Below are positions 32,916 to 40,284 of a stretch of 40,284 nucleotides of DNA, piece after piece. Each line of letters begins with the position of its first letter. The first letter of the stretch is position 1. Both the position numbers and the translations under genes were made by a program. The notes beneath the pieces were generated by a model, which worked only from the letters and a program-made list of their open reading frames with translations, was not told the origin of the DNA and ran no database searches. The stretch is from Microcaldota archaeon (GTDB lineage: Archaea > Micrarchaeota > Micrarchaeia > Micrarchaeales > CABMGC01), in contig JAKBRL010000008.1 of assembly GCA_021845465.1 (NCBI GenBank), positions 1 through 40,284 of the forward strand, in the 5' to 3' direction.

Positions 32916-32975
32916 AAGGAATAGTAATAGTGGACTCCTCGGAAATCCCCTGAATTAGTCAACACAGCACAGGCA

Positions 32976-34442
32976 GATTACAATTTAAATATGAGAAAAT
33001 TCAAATAAAAATCATGGAAAGAACAGTGTTTTCAGCAACTAAGCCTGAAACAGGATTCGTAATGTTAAAAAGAAGAGTTACTGTACAAGAGAGAGCGGAA
33101 GAGTTATTCTCTGTAAGATCAAAACCGTTGATTAAAGGTGGACTTAAAGAAGAAAGACAAAAAATTGCAGATGCAATTCTTGGAATTTTAACCGAAAATG
33201 TCACAATAAGAGGAAGAGAAGAAAAAGAGTTCGGAAAGCTTGCTGTAAGTTTCTCAAGGCTGATTGCTTCTTACTGTGCTGATGCTGAAACAGGAAAACC
33301 CATTATTGAAATATCACCAGACATGAAGAATGTCCTGAACTGCTTCTCTGTGATGCTTCAGGAAGAGACAAAACTTGCAGTGGAAGAAGGACTTCCTCAA
33401 CCTTATTTCTCATTATCAAAATTCAGCGTATACGAAATAGCAGCTGTAAAATATAAACTTAAAGAACATCCGGATTCGATAGTTAGAAAAAATGCAGGAA
33501 CTATACTTAGTGCTTCTATAAATCTCAGCGATCTTACCATTGCGGAAAAGCTCGCGAAAGGATTAAAGTCCTTAAGAAATAGACTTGAAGAAGAATACGC
33601 AAATGACCCAGTAGTAATGAGTAATCTCGGTACGATTATTTCTGCAGCTCTGCATAGAGGAAATCTCGGCTTTGCCGAAGAGCTCGCGAAAGATGCAAAA
33701 TCTACAAGAGATAGACTTGCAGAAAAATACGCAGATGATCAAGTAGTCATGAAGAATCTCAATACGATTATTTCCGCATCTCTGATTAGAGGAAATCTCG
33801 GTCTCGCGGAAAAGCTCGCGAAAGGATTAAAGTCCTTAAGAAATAGACTTGAAGAAGAATACGCTGATGACCCAGTAGTAATGAGTAATCTCGGTACGAT
33901 TATTTCTGCAGCTCTGCTTAGAGGAAATCTCGGCTTTGCCGAAGAGCTCGCGGAAGATGCAAAATCTACAAGAGATAGACTCGCGAAAGAATACGCATAT
34001 AACCCAGTAGTCATCAATAACCTAGGTACTATTCTTCATGCGGCTCTGGTCAGAGGAAATCTCGGCCTTGCGGAAAAGCTCGCGAAAGATGCAAAAGCTA
34101 CAAGAGACAGACTTGCAGAAGAATACGCATATAACCCAGTAGTCATGGGTAATCTCAATACGATTATTTGTGCAGCTCTGAATAGAGGAAATCTCGATTT
34201 TGCGGAAGAGCTCGCGAAAGGAGTAGGACCTTTGAAAGACAGGCTTGCAGAAAAATACACAAATGACCCAGTAGTCATGGATAATCTCAATACGATTATT
34301 TCTGCAGCTCTGCATAGAGGAAATCTCGGCCTTGCGGAAAAGTTAGCAAAGGAAATCTCTTCGTCAGGTTTGATTGCCGTTCTCCGCAGATGACTGTTCT
34401 ACACCTTCAGGATTCTGATACTTTTGTCGCTTCGTTGTTTGC
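32976..34442 (+). repeat. Duplicated unit, copy 2 with expanded 132-bp repeats
   Basis: Inverted counterpart of 23431-24237, sharing the TTTAAATA promoter (32984-32991), the gene head, the last coding repeat and the 3' flank ending in rad50-derived sequence at 34394-34442. The internal coding part has five additional 132-bp repeats. Confidence 0.85.
33014..34393 (+). CDS. Helical-repeat protein, long paralog (six full 44-residue repeats)
   Basis: A 459-residue protein. The head (residues 1-150) is about 92% identical to the paralog ending at 24199. From about residue 165 six full repeats of 44 residues and a half repeat follow; each has a helix 'GNLG(F/L)AE(E/K)LAK', a second 'RDRLAEEYA.(D/N)PVVM.NL' and '(N/G)TII.AAL.R'. 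The length differs from the short form by exactly 220 residues, five repeats. Repeats 1 and 3 resemble each other, as do 2 and 4, so a two-unit block was duplicated. The pattern is TPR-like (kinesin-light-chain-type spacing) and suggests a solenoid for protein binding. A TATA box centred 26 bp before the ATG gives a leaderless mRNA. Confidence 0.8.
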   Translation: MERTVFSATKPETGFVMLKRRVTVQERAEELFSVRSKPLIKGGLKEERQKIADAILGILTENVTIRGREEKEFGKLAVSFSRLIASYCADAETGKPIIEISPDMKNVLNCFSVMLQEETKLAVEEGLPQPYFSLSKFSVYEIAAVKYKLKEHPDSIVRKNAGTILSASINLSDLTIAEKLAKGLKSLRNRLEEEYANDPVVMSNLGTIISAALHRGNLGFAEELAKDAKSTRDRLAEKYADDQVVMKNLNTIISASLIRGNLGLAEKLAKGLKSLRNRLEEEYADDPVVMSNLGTIISAALLRGNLGFAEELAEDAKSTRDRLAKEYAYNPVVINNLGTILHAALVRGNLGLAEKLAKDAKATRDRLAEEYAYNPVVMGNLNTIICAALNRGNLDFAEELAKGVGPLKDRLAEKYTNDPVVMDNLNTIISAALHRGNLGLAEKLAKEISSSGLIAVLRR

Positions 34443-34587
34443 CCTATCATTTTTGAAGATAGGTGCGATTCGGTTTCTGCCTTGTTGCATGGCCGTAAAA
34501 ATATATTATAATTTTTTATTTGAATTTGGAGGTTATAAATAATCGTGAAAATAGTGAAAATAGGCTGGTCTGTTTTTATAGTTTCCC

Positions 34588-36999
34588 GTGCTTAGATTGT
34601 TGATGGAGAAGGATGAATTTAAGGATATCAGCATAAATGAAGCTCTTGAGAAACTGAATAGCAGCAAAAAAGGATTGTCTGAGCAGGAGGCAAAGAAGAA
34701 CATTGAGAAGTATGGCTATAATGAGATACATGAGGAAAAGGAGAATTATCTGCTCATGTTTCTTAAGAAGTTCACCGGCCCTGTACCAATTTTGCTTATA
34801 GTTGTAATAGCAATATCTTACATTCTACGCAACTTTAATGACGTCTACATAATACTGGCTCTGCTTTTTTTCAATACAATAATTGCATTTTATGAGGAAT
34901 ATAGGGCAGATCTCTCAATACAGGCATTGAAGCAGAGGCTAAGATCCAATGCAAGGGTCTTGAGATCAGGTTCTTGGAAAGAGCTGTCTTCCAGGGAGAT
35001 AGTTCCGGGAGATGTCATAAGGATAAGGTTTGGAGACATAATACCTGCAGATGTGAAGATAATCGATTGTGATTATCTGGAGATAGACGAATCGGTAATA
35101 ACCGGGGAGTCACTGCCGATAGCTAAAAAAGTATCAGAGATGGCATATGCGGGAGCTGTTGTCAGGGTTGGCGAGGCAACATGTCTGGTTGTCAGAACCA
35201 GGGAAGGTACAAGCTATGGAAGGATAGCCACTTTGATGGAAACGGCTAAACCCAAACACCATCTTCAAGGAACAATAATGCATATTGTAAAATATCTGGT
35301 TTTGATAGATATCGTAATAATAGTTGTATTGTTCGGATACGGGGTTCTTGATCTGCATGCGGGAATAGCGGGATTGCTGCAATTTCTCCTGATTGTATTC
35401 CTAGCCTCGGTGCCTGTTGCGCTTCCTTCTGCATTTACAGTTGCAATGGCACTTGGAACCGAGAAGCTTCAGAAGAAGTCGGTTCTTGTCAGAAAGCTTG
35501 ATGCGGTAGAAGACACCGCAACAATGGATGTACTCTGCATGGATAAGACAGGCACCCTCACCAAAAACCTGATAGTGGTGAAGGAACTTGTTGCGTTTGG
35601 TTCAAAGAAAGATGCAGATGTAATTAAATATGCTGCAGAGGCCTCAAGAGAAGAAGACAAAGACCCGATAGACAATGCTATACTGAATTATGCAAAGAAG
35701 ATGCATATCAAGAGCGGAAAACAGATTAAATTTACCCCTTTTCAGATGTCAACCAAAAGGACAGAAGCGATAATAAAGAATGGGAATTCCAGTTATAAAG
35801 TAATTAAAGGAGCAGTAGTGGTGGTGCTTGATCTCTGCAAATCCGATAAGGAAGAGAAAGAGAAGATTACAAAGCTGGTAGCTGATTATGCTAAAAAAGG
35901 ATACAGAAGCCTTGGAGTTGCAGTTGAGAGCGGAAGAGGCTTCAAGCTCGCCGGAATCATAGCTTTGTATGATGAACCGAGGGAAGATGCGGCAGAGCTG
36001 ATAAAGGAACTCAACGACATGGGAGTTGAGACTAAGATGCTTACAGGGGACAATATAGCAGTTGCGATTGAGACTGCCTCGAGTCTGGGACTGAAAGGAG
36101 AGATAATAGACATGAGCACTCTGAATCGCAATGACAAGAAGATTTATCCGGTCATAAGCAAGGCAGGAGGATTTGCGAATATCTATCCGGAGGATAAGTA
36201 TACCATAGTGAAGGCTCTTCAGAGCCACAGGAAGATAACAGGCATGACAGGAGACGGAATAAATGATGCGCCTGCATTGAAGGAGGCCGAAGTGGGTATA
36301 GCGGTGAGCAATGCGACAGATGTTGCGAAGAGCGCGGCGGCGATGGTAATAACCGAAAAGGGCATAGAGGTCATAATAGAGGCAGTAAAGGAGAGCAGGA
36401 GAATCTTTGAGAGAATGCTCACATATGCAATGGCAAAGATATACAGGGTGGTACAGACAGTAGGTTTCATTGCTATACTCTTTCTGGCTATGCATGGATT
36501 TATAGGAATAACCCCGTTCCTGCTGATACTTCTGCTTTTTACAAATGATATAGCCAATATAACTATAGCCACTGATAATGTTGCTTATTCTATGTCTCCG
36601 GACATATGGAAGGTAAAGGCAGTAATGTACACCATGGTGCTTTTGGGAGGAGTCATGATATTTGAAATGCTTCTTCTCGTTCCGCTGAAGTTGGCCCTCG
36701 GTCTTACATTGCTGCAGTTCCAGACATGCGCCTTCCTTCTGTTGGACATATCGAATAAATTCGGAATATTCAATATGAGGACAAAAAAGCTTTTCTGGAG
36801 GGCGCCGAGGCCGAGCGCTGCCCTGTTGGTAGGTTCTGCTGCCGGAATAGTTGCAGGGCTCGTCTTTGCATTATCCGGCATACTTGTGCCGAAAGTAGGC
36901 GTTGAACCCATACTTGCAGTTATTGGGATATCGGTGCTCTTTCTTTTCATTGTAGATTTCATAAAGGTAGCATTATTTAAAAGATTTCAGATAGAATAA
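34588..36999 (+). CDS. P-type H+-ATPase (P3A, plasma-membrane type)
   Basis: An 803-residue ion pump. Order: N-terminal cytosolic actuator part, TM1-2 (about 63-102), TGES loop (172-175), TM3-4 with PVALP (276-280), phosphorylated D319 in 'CMDKTGTLT', ATP-binding domain, hinge 'MTGDGINDAP' (553-562), and TM5-10. In TM6, D654 of 'FTNDIANITIATDN' aligns with the proton-carrying Asp of fungal and plant H+-ATPases, which favours protons over calcium. It lacks the long autoinhibitory C-terminal tail. Start is either GTG 34588 or ATG 34603; a TTATAAATAA box lies at 34534-34543. A proton-extruding pump would suit an acidic niche. Confidence 0.88.
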   Translation: MLRLLMEKDEFKDISINEALEKLNSSKKGLSEQEAKKNIEKYGYNEIHEEKENYLLMFLKKFTGPVPILLIVVIAISYILRNFNDVYIILALLFFNTIIAFYEEYRADLSIQALKQRLRSNARVLRSGSWKELSSREIVPGDVIRIRFGDIIPADVKIIDCDYLEIDESVITGESLPIAKKVSEMAYAGAVVRVGEATCLVVRTREGTSYGRIATLMETAKPKHHLQGTIMHIVKYLVLIDIVIIVVLFGYGVLDLHAGIAGLLQFLLIVFLASVPVALPSAFTVAMALGTEKLQKKSVLVRKLDAVEDTATMDVLCMDKTGTLTKNLIVVKELVAFGSKKDADVIKYAAEASREEDKDPIDNAILNYAKKMHIKSGKQIKFTPFQMSTKRTEAIIKNGNSSYKVIKGAVVVVLDLCKSDKEEKEKITKLVADYAKKGYRSLGVAVESGRGFKLAGIIALYDEPREDAAELIKELNDMGVETKMLTGDNIAVAIETASSLGLKGEIIDMSTLNRNDKKIYPVISKAGGFANIYPEDKYTIVKALQSHRKITGMTGDGINDAPALKEAEVGIAVSNATDVAKSAAAMVITEKGIEVIIEAVKESRRIFERMLTYAMAKIYRVVQTVGFIAILFLAMHGFIGITPFLLILLLFTNDIANITIATDNVAYSMSPDIWKVKAVMYTMVLLGGVMIFEMLLLVPLKLALGLTLLQFQTCAFLLLDISNKFGIFNMRTKKLFWRAPRPSAALLVGSAAGIVAGLVFALSGILVPKVGVEPILAVIGISVLFLFIVDFIKVALFKRFQIE

Positions 37000-37016
37000 T
37001 AATATAGGAGAGTATA

Positions 37017-37670
37017 ATGGAATTTGATTTTCTGAAATGGATAGGGCATGCATCTTTTGTTCTTGATGTTGATGGGAAGACTGTATACATAGATCCTTTC
37101 AAGATACCTGAAAATTCGAGGAAGGCAGATGCAATATTTATAACACATCCGCATTTCGACCATCTTAACATGGAAGACATAGGCAAGATAGCGGTAAATG
37201 ATACTCAGATATTTGTGACAAAGGATAGTATTTCAAAGATAAACGTAGGCAGGGTTGTTGGAGTAGAGCCTAATAGGAGTTATTCTTCGGATATCATCAA
37301 CTTTAGCACTATACCGGCATACAATACAGCCGCTGATAGGCTTGATAAGCACCCTAAGGCAAATGGATGGGTAGGATACATTCTTGATACAGGCAATGCC
37401 AGGATTTATCATGCTGGAGATACAGATTTTGTGCCTGAAATGGAGAAAATAAAGGTAGATCTTGCACTTCTGCCTATGAGTGGCACATATACCATGGATC
37501 CTGAAGAAGCCGTAAGCGCAGCATTGAGAATAGATGCGAAGAAGGTTGCGCCTATGCATTATAAGGCAGTTCTGGGGCTTGAGAAAGCCAGGAAGGCGGA
37601 AGAGGTATTTAGAAAGAAAGTAAGCAATAGCTTGATAATGAAGGAGATTCAGGAGCCTTTTGTCTTCTGA
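37017..37670 (+). CDS. MBL-fold metal-dependent hydrolase (UlaG/UPF0173-like)
   Basis: A 217-residue metallo-beta-lactamase-fold protein. 'WIGHASFVLDVDGKTVYIDP' is the start typical of the UlaG-like group, the metal motif is 'THPHFDHLN' (HxHxDH), followed by 'YHAGDTDFVPEM' (Asp ligand) and 'APMHYKAV' (final His). Probably a cytosolic phosphodiesterase or lactonase; no substrate can be named. It starts 17 nt after the H+-ATPase gene and overlaps the convergent ksgA gene by 22 bp. Confidence 0.86.
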   Translation: MEFDFLKWIGHASFVLDVDGKTVYIDPFKIPENSRKADAIFITHPHFDHLNMEDIGKIAVNDTQIFVTKDSISKINVGRVVGVEPNRSYSSDIINFSTIPAYNTAADRLDKHPKANGWVGYILDTGNARIYHAGDTDFVPEMEKIKVDLALLPMSGTYTMDPEEAVSAALRIDAKKVAPMHYKAVLGLEKARKAEEVFRKKVSNSLIMKEIQEPFVF

Positions 37671-38449
37671 TGTGCTATTATATGCTTGGCAAGGCCCAGG
37701 ATTTCTTCTGGATCCATTGCAAATATGCGCTTAGAGGAGTAGCTCTCTTCTTTGGATATCATATCTGCGGTTTTCTTTCCTAAGTTGAGATATGATTCGG
37801 AATCCAGTATGGCTCTCCTTACTGTCTTTTTCTTGTGCTGCATCAGTGCATTTATGACCATCCATTCCTCTTCGGATATATTGCTGCCGTGCTTTGGCCT
37901 GATGTAGATTATTTCAGAGTCTATTGAAGGTATGGGGTTGAAGTTGCCTCTGTCTACAACCATTATCTCGCTTATGCTTAACGCAAGCGATGAAAAGACG
38001 CTTAGCTTGGTATACTCCCTTGTTCCTGAAGCTGCCATCATGTGCTCCACAAATTCCTTTTGCAGGCAGAGGACTGCTTCCTTCTTGTGCTTGACAATCC
38101 AGGCTATTATCTTGCTTGATATAACATAGGGTATGTTGGATATGACTATGTCTATTGAGTTGTAGTCAATATCTTTCTCGGTAAGGTCTAGAAAGTCGGC
38201 ATTTATAAGCTCAAGGTTCTCTATATTGTAATTCCTTTTGAGCTCATCGTATAGAAGCTTGTCCTTTTCTACAGCTATTACCTTTTTTGCCTTTTTGCAT
38301 AGCTCAAGCGTGAGAATTCCATGCCCCGGTCCTATCTCAAGGACAGTCTTTTCATAGGCATGCTCTGCCTCATTCATGGCTATGTCGCGGTTTACCAGGA
38401 ATACCTGGCCCATTTTAGTTGCTTTTAGCTTTTTAAACATGTTTGACAA
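37649..38449 (-). CDS. ksgA: 16S rRNA (adenine-N6,N6) dimethyltransferase KsgA/Dim1
   Basis: A 266-residue SAM-dependent enzyme that dimethylates the two adjacent adenines in the 3' hairpin of 16S rRNA during small-subunit maturation. Motif I 'VLEIGPGHGILTLEL' (about 36-50), 'AVEKDKLLYDEL' (SAM ribose), motif IV 'NIPYVISSKI', and the C-terminal helical domain with 'MQHKKKTVRRAI' are diagnostic. The N-terminus 'KMGQVFLVNRD' is the GQ.FL motif. Length is normal for archaea. Confidence 0.94.
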   Translation of the reverse strand: MSNMFKKLKATKMGQVFLVNRDIAMNEAEHAYEKTVLEIGPGHGILTLELCKKAKKVIAVEKDKLLYDELKRNYNIENLELINADFLDLTEKDIDYNSIDIVISNIPYVISSKIIAWIVKHKKEAVLCLQKEFVEHMMAASGTREYTKLSVFSSLALSISEIMVVDRGNFNPIPSIDSEIIYIRPKHGSNISEEEWMVINALMQHKKKTVRRAILDSESYLNLGKKTADMISKEESYSSKRIFAMDPEEILGLAKHIIAHQKTKGS

Positions 38450-38534
38450 TTGGGATTTTAAGCATATAGTTTTTTGTTTTGGCTTTGGAATAAGTACAAT
38501 GATAGTATTTTTAAGATGAGCTTTCCATTATCTG

Positions 38535-39584
38535 ATGATGGCTAGAGAGAGAAAGGCGCAGTCTGCAATAGAATTCATGACTACGTATAGCTTTGTGATT
38601 ATAATACTAATATCAGCAATACTTGTCGTATTCTTTCTTGTATCAACCACAAGGACAGATATAGGTGCACAGTGTACAGGTTATGGCTCTGTTTCTTGCA
38701 GTCTTATGAGCGTATATTCAAGAAAAGGGAGCGATCTCTCGCTTGTGACCTTGGTTGTGGACAATGGACAGAACTCTCCGATAGATGTCTCAAATGTTAT
38801 AGTAAGTTACAAGGGAAGTAACTATACAGGAGTATGCTCTCCTGAAAGGTTGACACAGGGAGAGTATGCAGTCTGCCTGACCGATATGAATATAGGATTT
38901 GGAGTAGGCCGCGCCGTAGAAGGAGATTATCAGATAAACGCAGAGTATTGCAATTCACAGCTAGTCAATCTGGAGTCATGCTACCAGGAAGTTAGCTATG
39001 GAGGGTCGTTTTACGCTTATGCTGAGCCTTTCCAGACCCCAGTATATAGTGTAATAGCAGGATATGGAAATTACACATCGCAGTTGCCCGGATACACCGG
39101 ACAGCCTTATCTCCCTTATGGATATGTGGTAGTTAACAACGGATACTGGACTCCGGAAATCAAAGATAACTCATTCACATATGCATACGCAACCCCTGGA
39201 ACATCTGGCAGTTACCTGGGGTTTTCTTCGTCAGAGTTTCCCAATGACCTTTATTATCTGAATAGCAATTCGGTATCCTGTTCGCCTCCTTATAACACTA
39301 CAATATCGATGGCTTCTACAAACCTATACCTGACTTCACAGACTGCCGTTACATTCAATGCTTATGCTGACAATGCGATAGCAGCATGGTATCTTCCGGA
39401 AGGGTCTTACACTTGGAATAGCATATTTGGGAACAGCGGATGGAGCAACGCCCCGAGTTTCGGCCCTGAAAGCAATACAATAACTCTTGGAAAAGGCCTC
39501 TACTCGGTAGATGTGGAATGGGCAGATACATGTGGAGCCGGAATCCAAGCGTTCCAGATCTCAGGAAGCGGAATCGCAGGTTAG
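38535..39584 (+). CDS. Large pilin-like surface protein with class III signal peptide
   Basis: A 349-residue secreted protein. The N-terminus 'RKAQSAIEFMTTYSF' followed by a long hydrophobic helix (about 20-38) is an archaeal class III prepilin leader: cleavage by an EppA-type peptidase is expected between Ala and Gln, leaving QSAIEF with Glu at +5. The rest is Tyr-, Ser-, Gly- and Asn-rich with eight or so cysteines and a probable beta-sandwich ending in 'GLYSVDVEWADTCGAG'. It is much larger than ordinary pilins (about 70-150 residues), so it may be a tip adhesin or a minor subunit. No secretion ATPase is nearby. A second Met is possible as the start. Confidence 0.75.
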   Translation: MMARERKAQSAIEFMTTYSFVIIILISAILVVFFLVSTTRTDIGAQCTGYGSVSCSLMSVYSRKGSDLSLVTLVVDNGQNSPIDVSNVIVSYKGSNYTGVCSPERLTQGEYAVCLTDMNIGFGVGRAVEGDYQINAEYCNSQLVNLESCYQEVSYGGSFYAYAEPFQTPVYSVIAGYGNYTSQLPGYTGQPYLPYGYVVVNNGYWTPEIKDNSFTYAYATPGTSGSYLGFSSSEFPNDLYYLNSNSVSCSPPYNTTISMASTNLYLTSQTAVTFNAYADNAIAAWYLPEGSYTWNSIFGNSGWSNAPSFGPESNTITLGKGLYSVDVEWADTCGAGIQAFQISGSGIAG

Positions 39585-39624
39585 TAATCTGTCTGAATCT
39601 TTCAGACTGAATTTGCTTCAGCAT

Positions 39625-39634
39625 GTTTTTTATA
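39625..39634 (+). promoter_or_regulatory. TATA box for priL
   Basis: TTTTTTATAG centred about 27 bp before the ATG at 39657; predicts a leaderless mRNA. Confidence 0.5.
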
Positions 39635-39656
39635 GCTTCTAAATCATTAGATAATC

Positions 39657-40284
39657 ATGGCTGTTTCAGAAGATGAAAGGCTAGATCGTGCCTATAAATA
39701 TCCGTTCCTCAAGGATTCGAAAAAGATAGTTGAAGAAGCTAATCCGCCTTTCAGTTACAAGCATATGGAAGAGGGGAAATTACGGGTTGAGAAGGCGCTT
39801 CTTGAAAAGAGAATATCGTTCTACAAAGCAAATATCAGAGAGGTAAAATATGCATATCTCATGAGCTATGTCTATGCAAGAATGCTGGTAAGCGCCATAG
39901 GCCGCAGGGGGGAGATAATTACATATGCAGACGCAGAGTCAAAGAGATCTGCCGAAGCGCTTAGGTTTGACGGGGAGAGGGAGATTCTCAATGTATCTGC
40001 GGAGCTTGGCGTAGGATTAGCCAGAGATGCGGATAATTTTTCAATGCCATTTGAGAAGTATCTGGAGTTTGCACCTGATAATGGTACCTTTGGCCTTTCT
40101 ATGCAGGAACTTGATCATGGCACGGTAATTATGAATGAGGGCATTGCGGTGGGCATACTCAGGCGGGCTATAAGAAAGGAGATCCTGAAGAATCTGCCCA
40201 TACCCAGGAAGGTGCTTCCGAGAGAGGTAATAACGGCTGCCTTCGAGATAAAGCTTCCTGAGGTAAAGTTGAAAGGAGCGGCGG
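39657..40284 (+). CDS. priL: DNA primase large subunit PriL (partial, cut by window end)
   Basis: The first 209 residues of the regulatory subunit of the archaeal/eukaryotic primase; it controls initiation and product length of the PriS catalytic subunit. The N-terminal helical domain is recognisable from 'YKYPFLKDSKKIVEEANPPF', 'YLMSYVYARMLVSAIGRRGE' and 'YADAESKRSAEALRF'. The C-terminal Fe-S domain with four Cys lies beyond the window. The start ATG is supported by the TATA box 26 bp upstream. Confidence 0.85.
   Translation, partial: MAVSEDERLDRAYKYPFLKDSKKIVEEANPPFSYKHMEEGKLRVEKALLEKRISFYKANIREVKYAYLMSYVYARMLVSAIGRRGEIITYADAESKRSAEALRFDGEREILNVSAELGVGLARDADNFSMPFEKYLEFAPDNGTFGLSMQELDHGTVIMNEGIAVGILRRAIRKEILKNLPIPRKVLPREVITAAFEIKLPEVKLKGAA

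Larger units (their letters stand above)
31785..32963. mobile_element. IS5-like insertion sequence
   Basis: Bounded by an 11-bp perfect terminal inverted repeat (GTTGACTAATT at 31785-31795, its complement at 32953-32963) around a single transposase gene; total about 1.18 kb. No convincing target-site duplication is visible at these borders, so the exact ends may be off by a few bases. The right end lies about 10 bp from the start of the duplicated repeat-gene unit. Confidence 0.72.

Noticed and set aside
33540..34390. CRISPR-like array
   Set aside because: The 132-bp repeats are tandem, have no spacers and are in-frame coding units.
35749..36495. 248-codon frame antisense to the H+-ATPase gene
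   Set aside because: Shadow of the ATPase reading; cysteine- and tyrosine-rich translation with no family features. The same holds for the long antisense frames over ftsZ, rad50 and the SDR gene.

Overview
The window is chromosomal DNA from an archaeon. It encodes release factor aRF1, a histone-fold protein, geranylgeranylglyceryl-phosphate synthase (archaeal ether lipids), an archaeal primase large subunit, tRNase Z, TruD, an AglH-like N-glycosylation transferase, class III signal-peptide pilins, and A/T-rich TATA boxes placed about 26 bp before many start codons (mostly leaderless or short-leader transcripts). The compact layout, the pared-down proteins (an NFACT protein without its C-terminal half, a short Rad50) and the QSAIEF-type prepilin suggest a DPANN/Micrarchaeota-like lineage. 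That placement is inference. A plasma-membrane-type H+-ATPase would fit an acidic habitat.

Layout. 0-2 kb (minus): uL30-uL15-glycosyltransferase operon. 2.1-7.8 kb: a membrane-anchored unknown protein (minus), then PrxQ peroxiredoxin, M1 aminopeptidase and XPD-type Fe-S helicase (plus). 7.8-10.3 kb: two envelope glycosyltransferases and a histone. 10.4-10.9 kb: a gene-free, hairpin-rich stretch ending in an IS200/IS605-type (TnpB) right-end hairpin. 10.9-13.4 kb (minus): serS-prf1. 13.45-15.1 kb: tRNA-Leu(UAG) with an AbiEi/AbiEii toxin-antitoxin cassette closed by a 23-bp copy of the tRNA 3' end, that is, a small integrated island. 15.1-16 kb: an orphan gene and a frameshifted gene relic. 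16-21 kb (minus): a five-gene suf operon headed by a small HTH protein with a C-terminal cysteine cluster. 21.2-23.5 kb: rad50.

23.4-34.4 kb is bracketed by two inverted copies of a gene for a 44-residue helical-repeat protein (one full repeat in one copy, six in the other). The copies share promoter, coding head and 3' flank, and the shared flank includes the last 11 codons of rad50. Between them lie ftsZ, truD, a three-gene overlapping operon (proline-dehydrogenase-like, SDR, GGGP synthase), an NFACT-N protein, RNase Z with tRNA-Val attached, and an IS5-like insertion sequence abutting the second copy.

34.6-40.3 kb: H+-ATPase, MBL-fold hydrolase, KsgA/Dim1, a large pilin-like surface protein and the start of priL, cut by the window end.

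The most interesting signals are the repeat-protein duplication with exact repeat-number change, the tRNA-Leu AbiE island, the candidate Fe-S-sensing regulator with a palindromic operator on the suf operon, the palindrome flanking the ftsZ TATA box, and the structured RNA-like IS605 relic.
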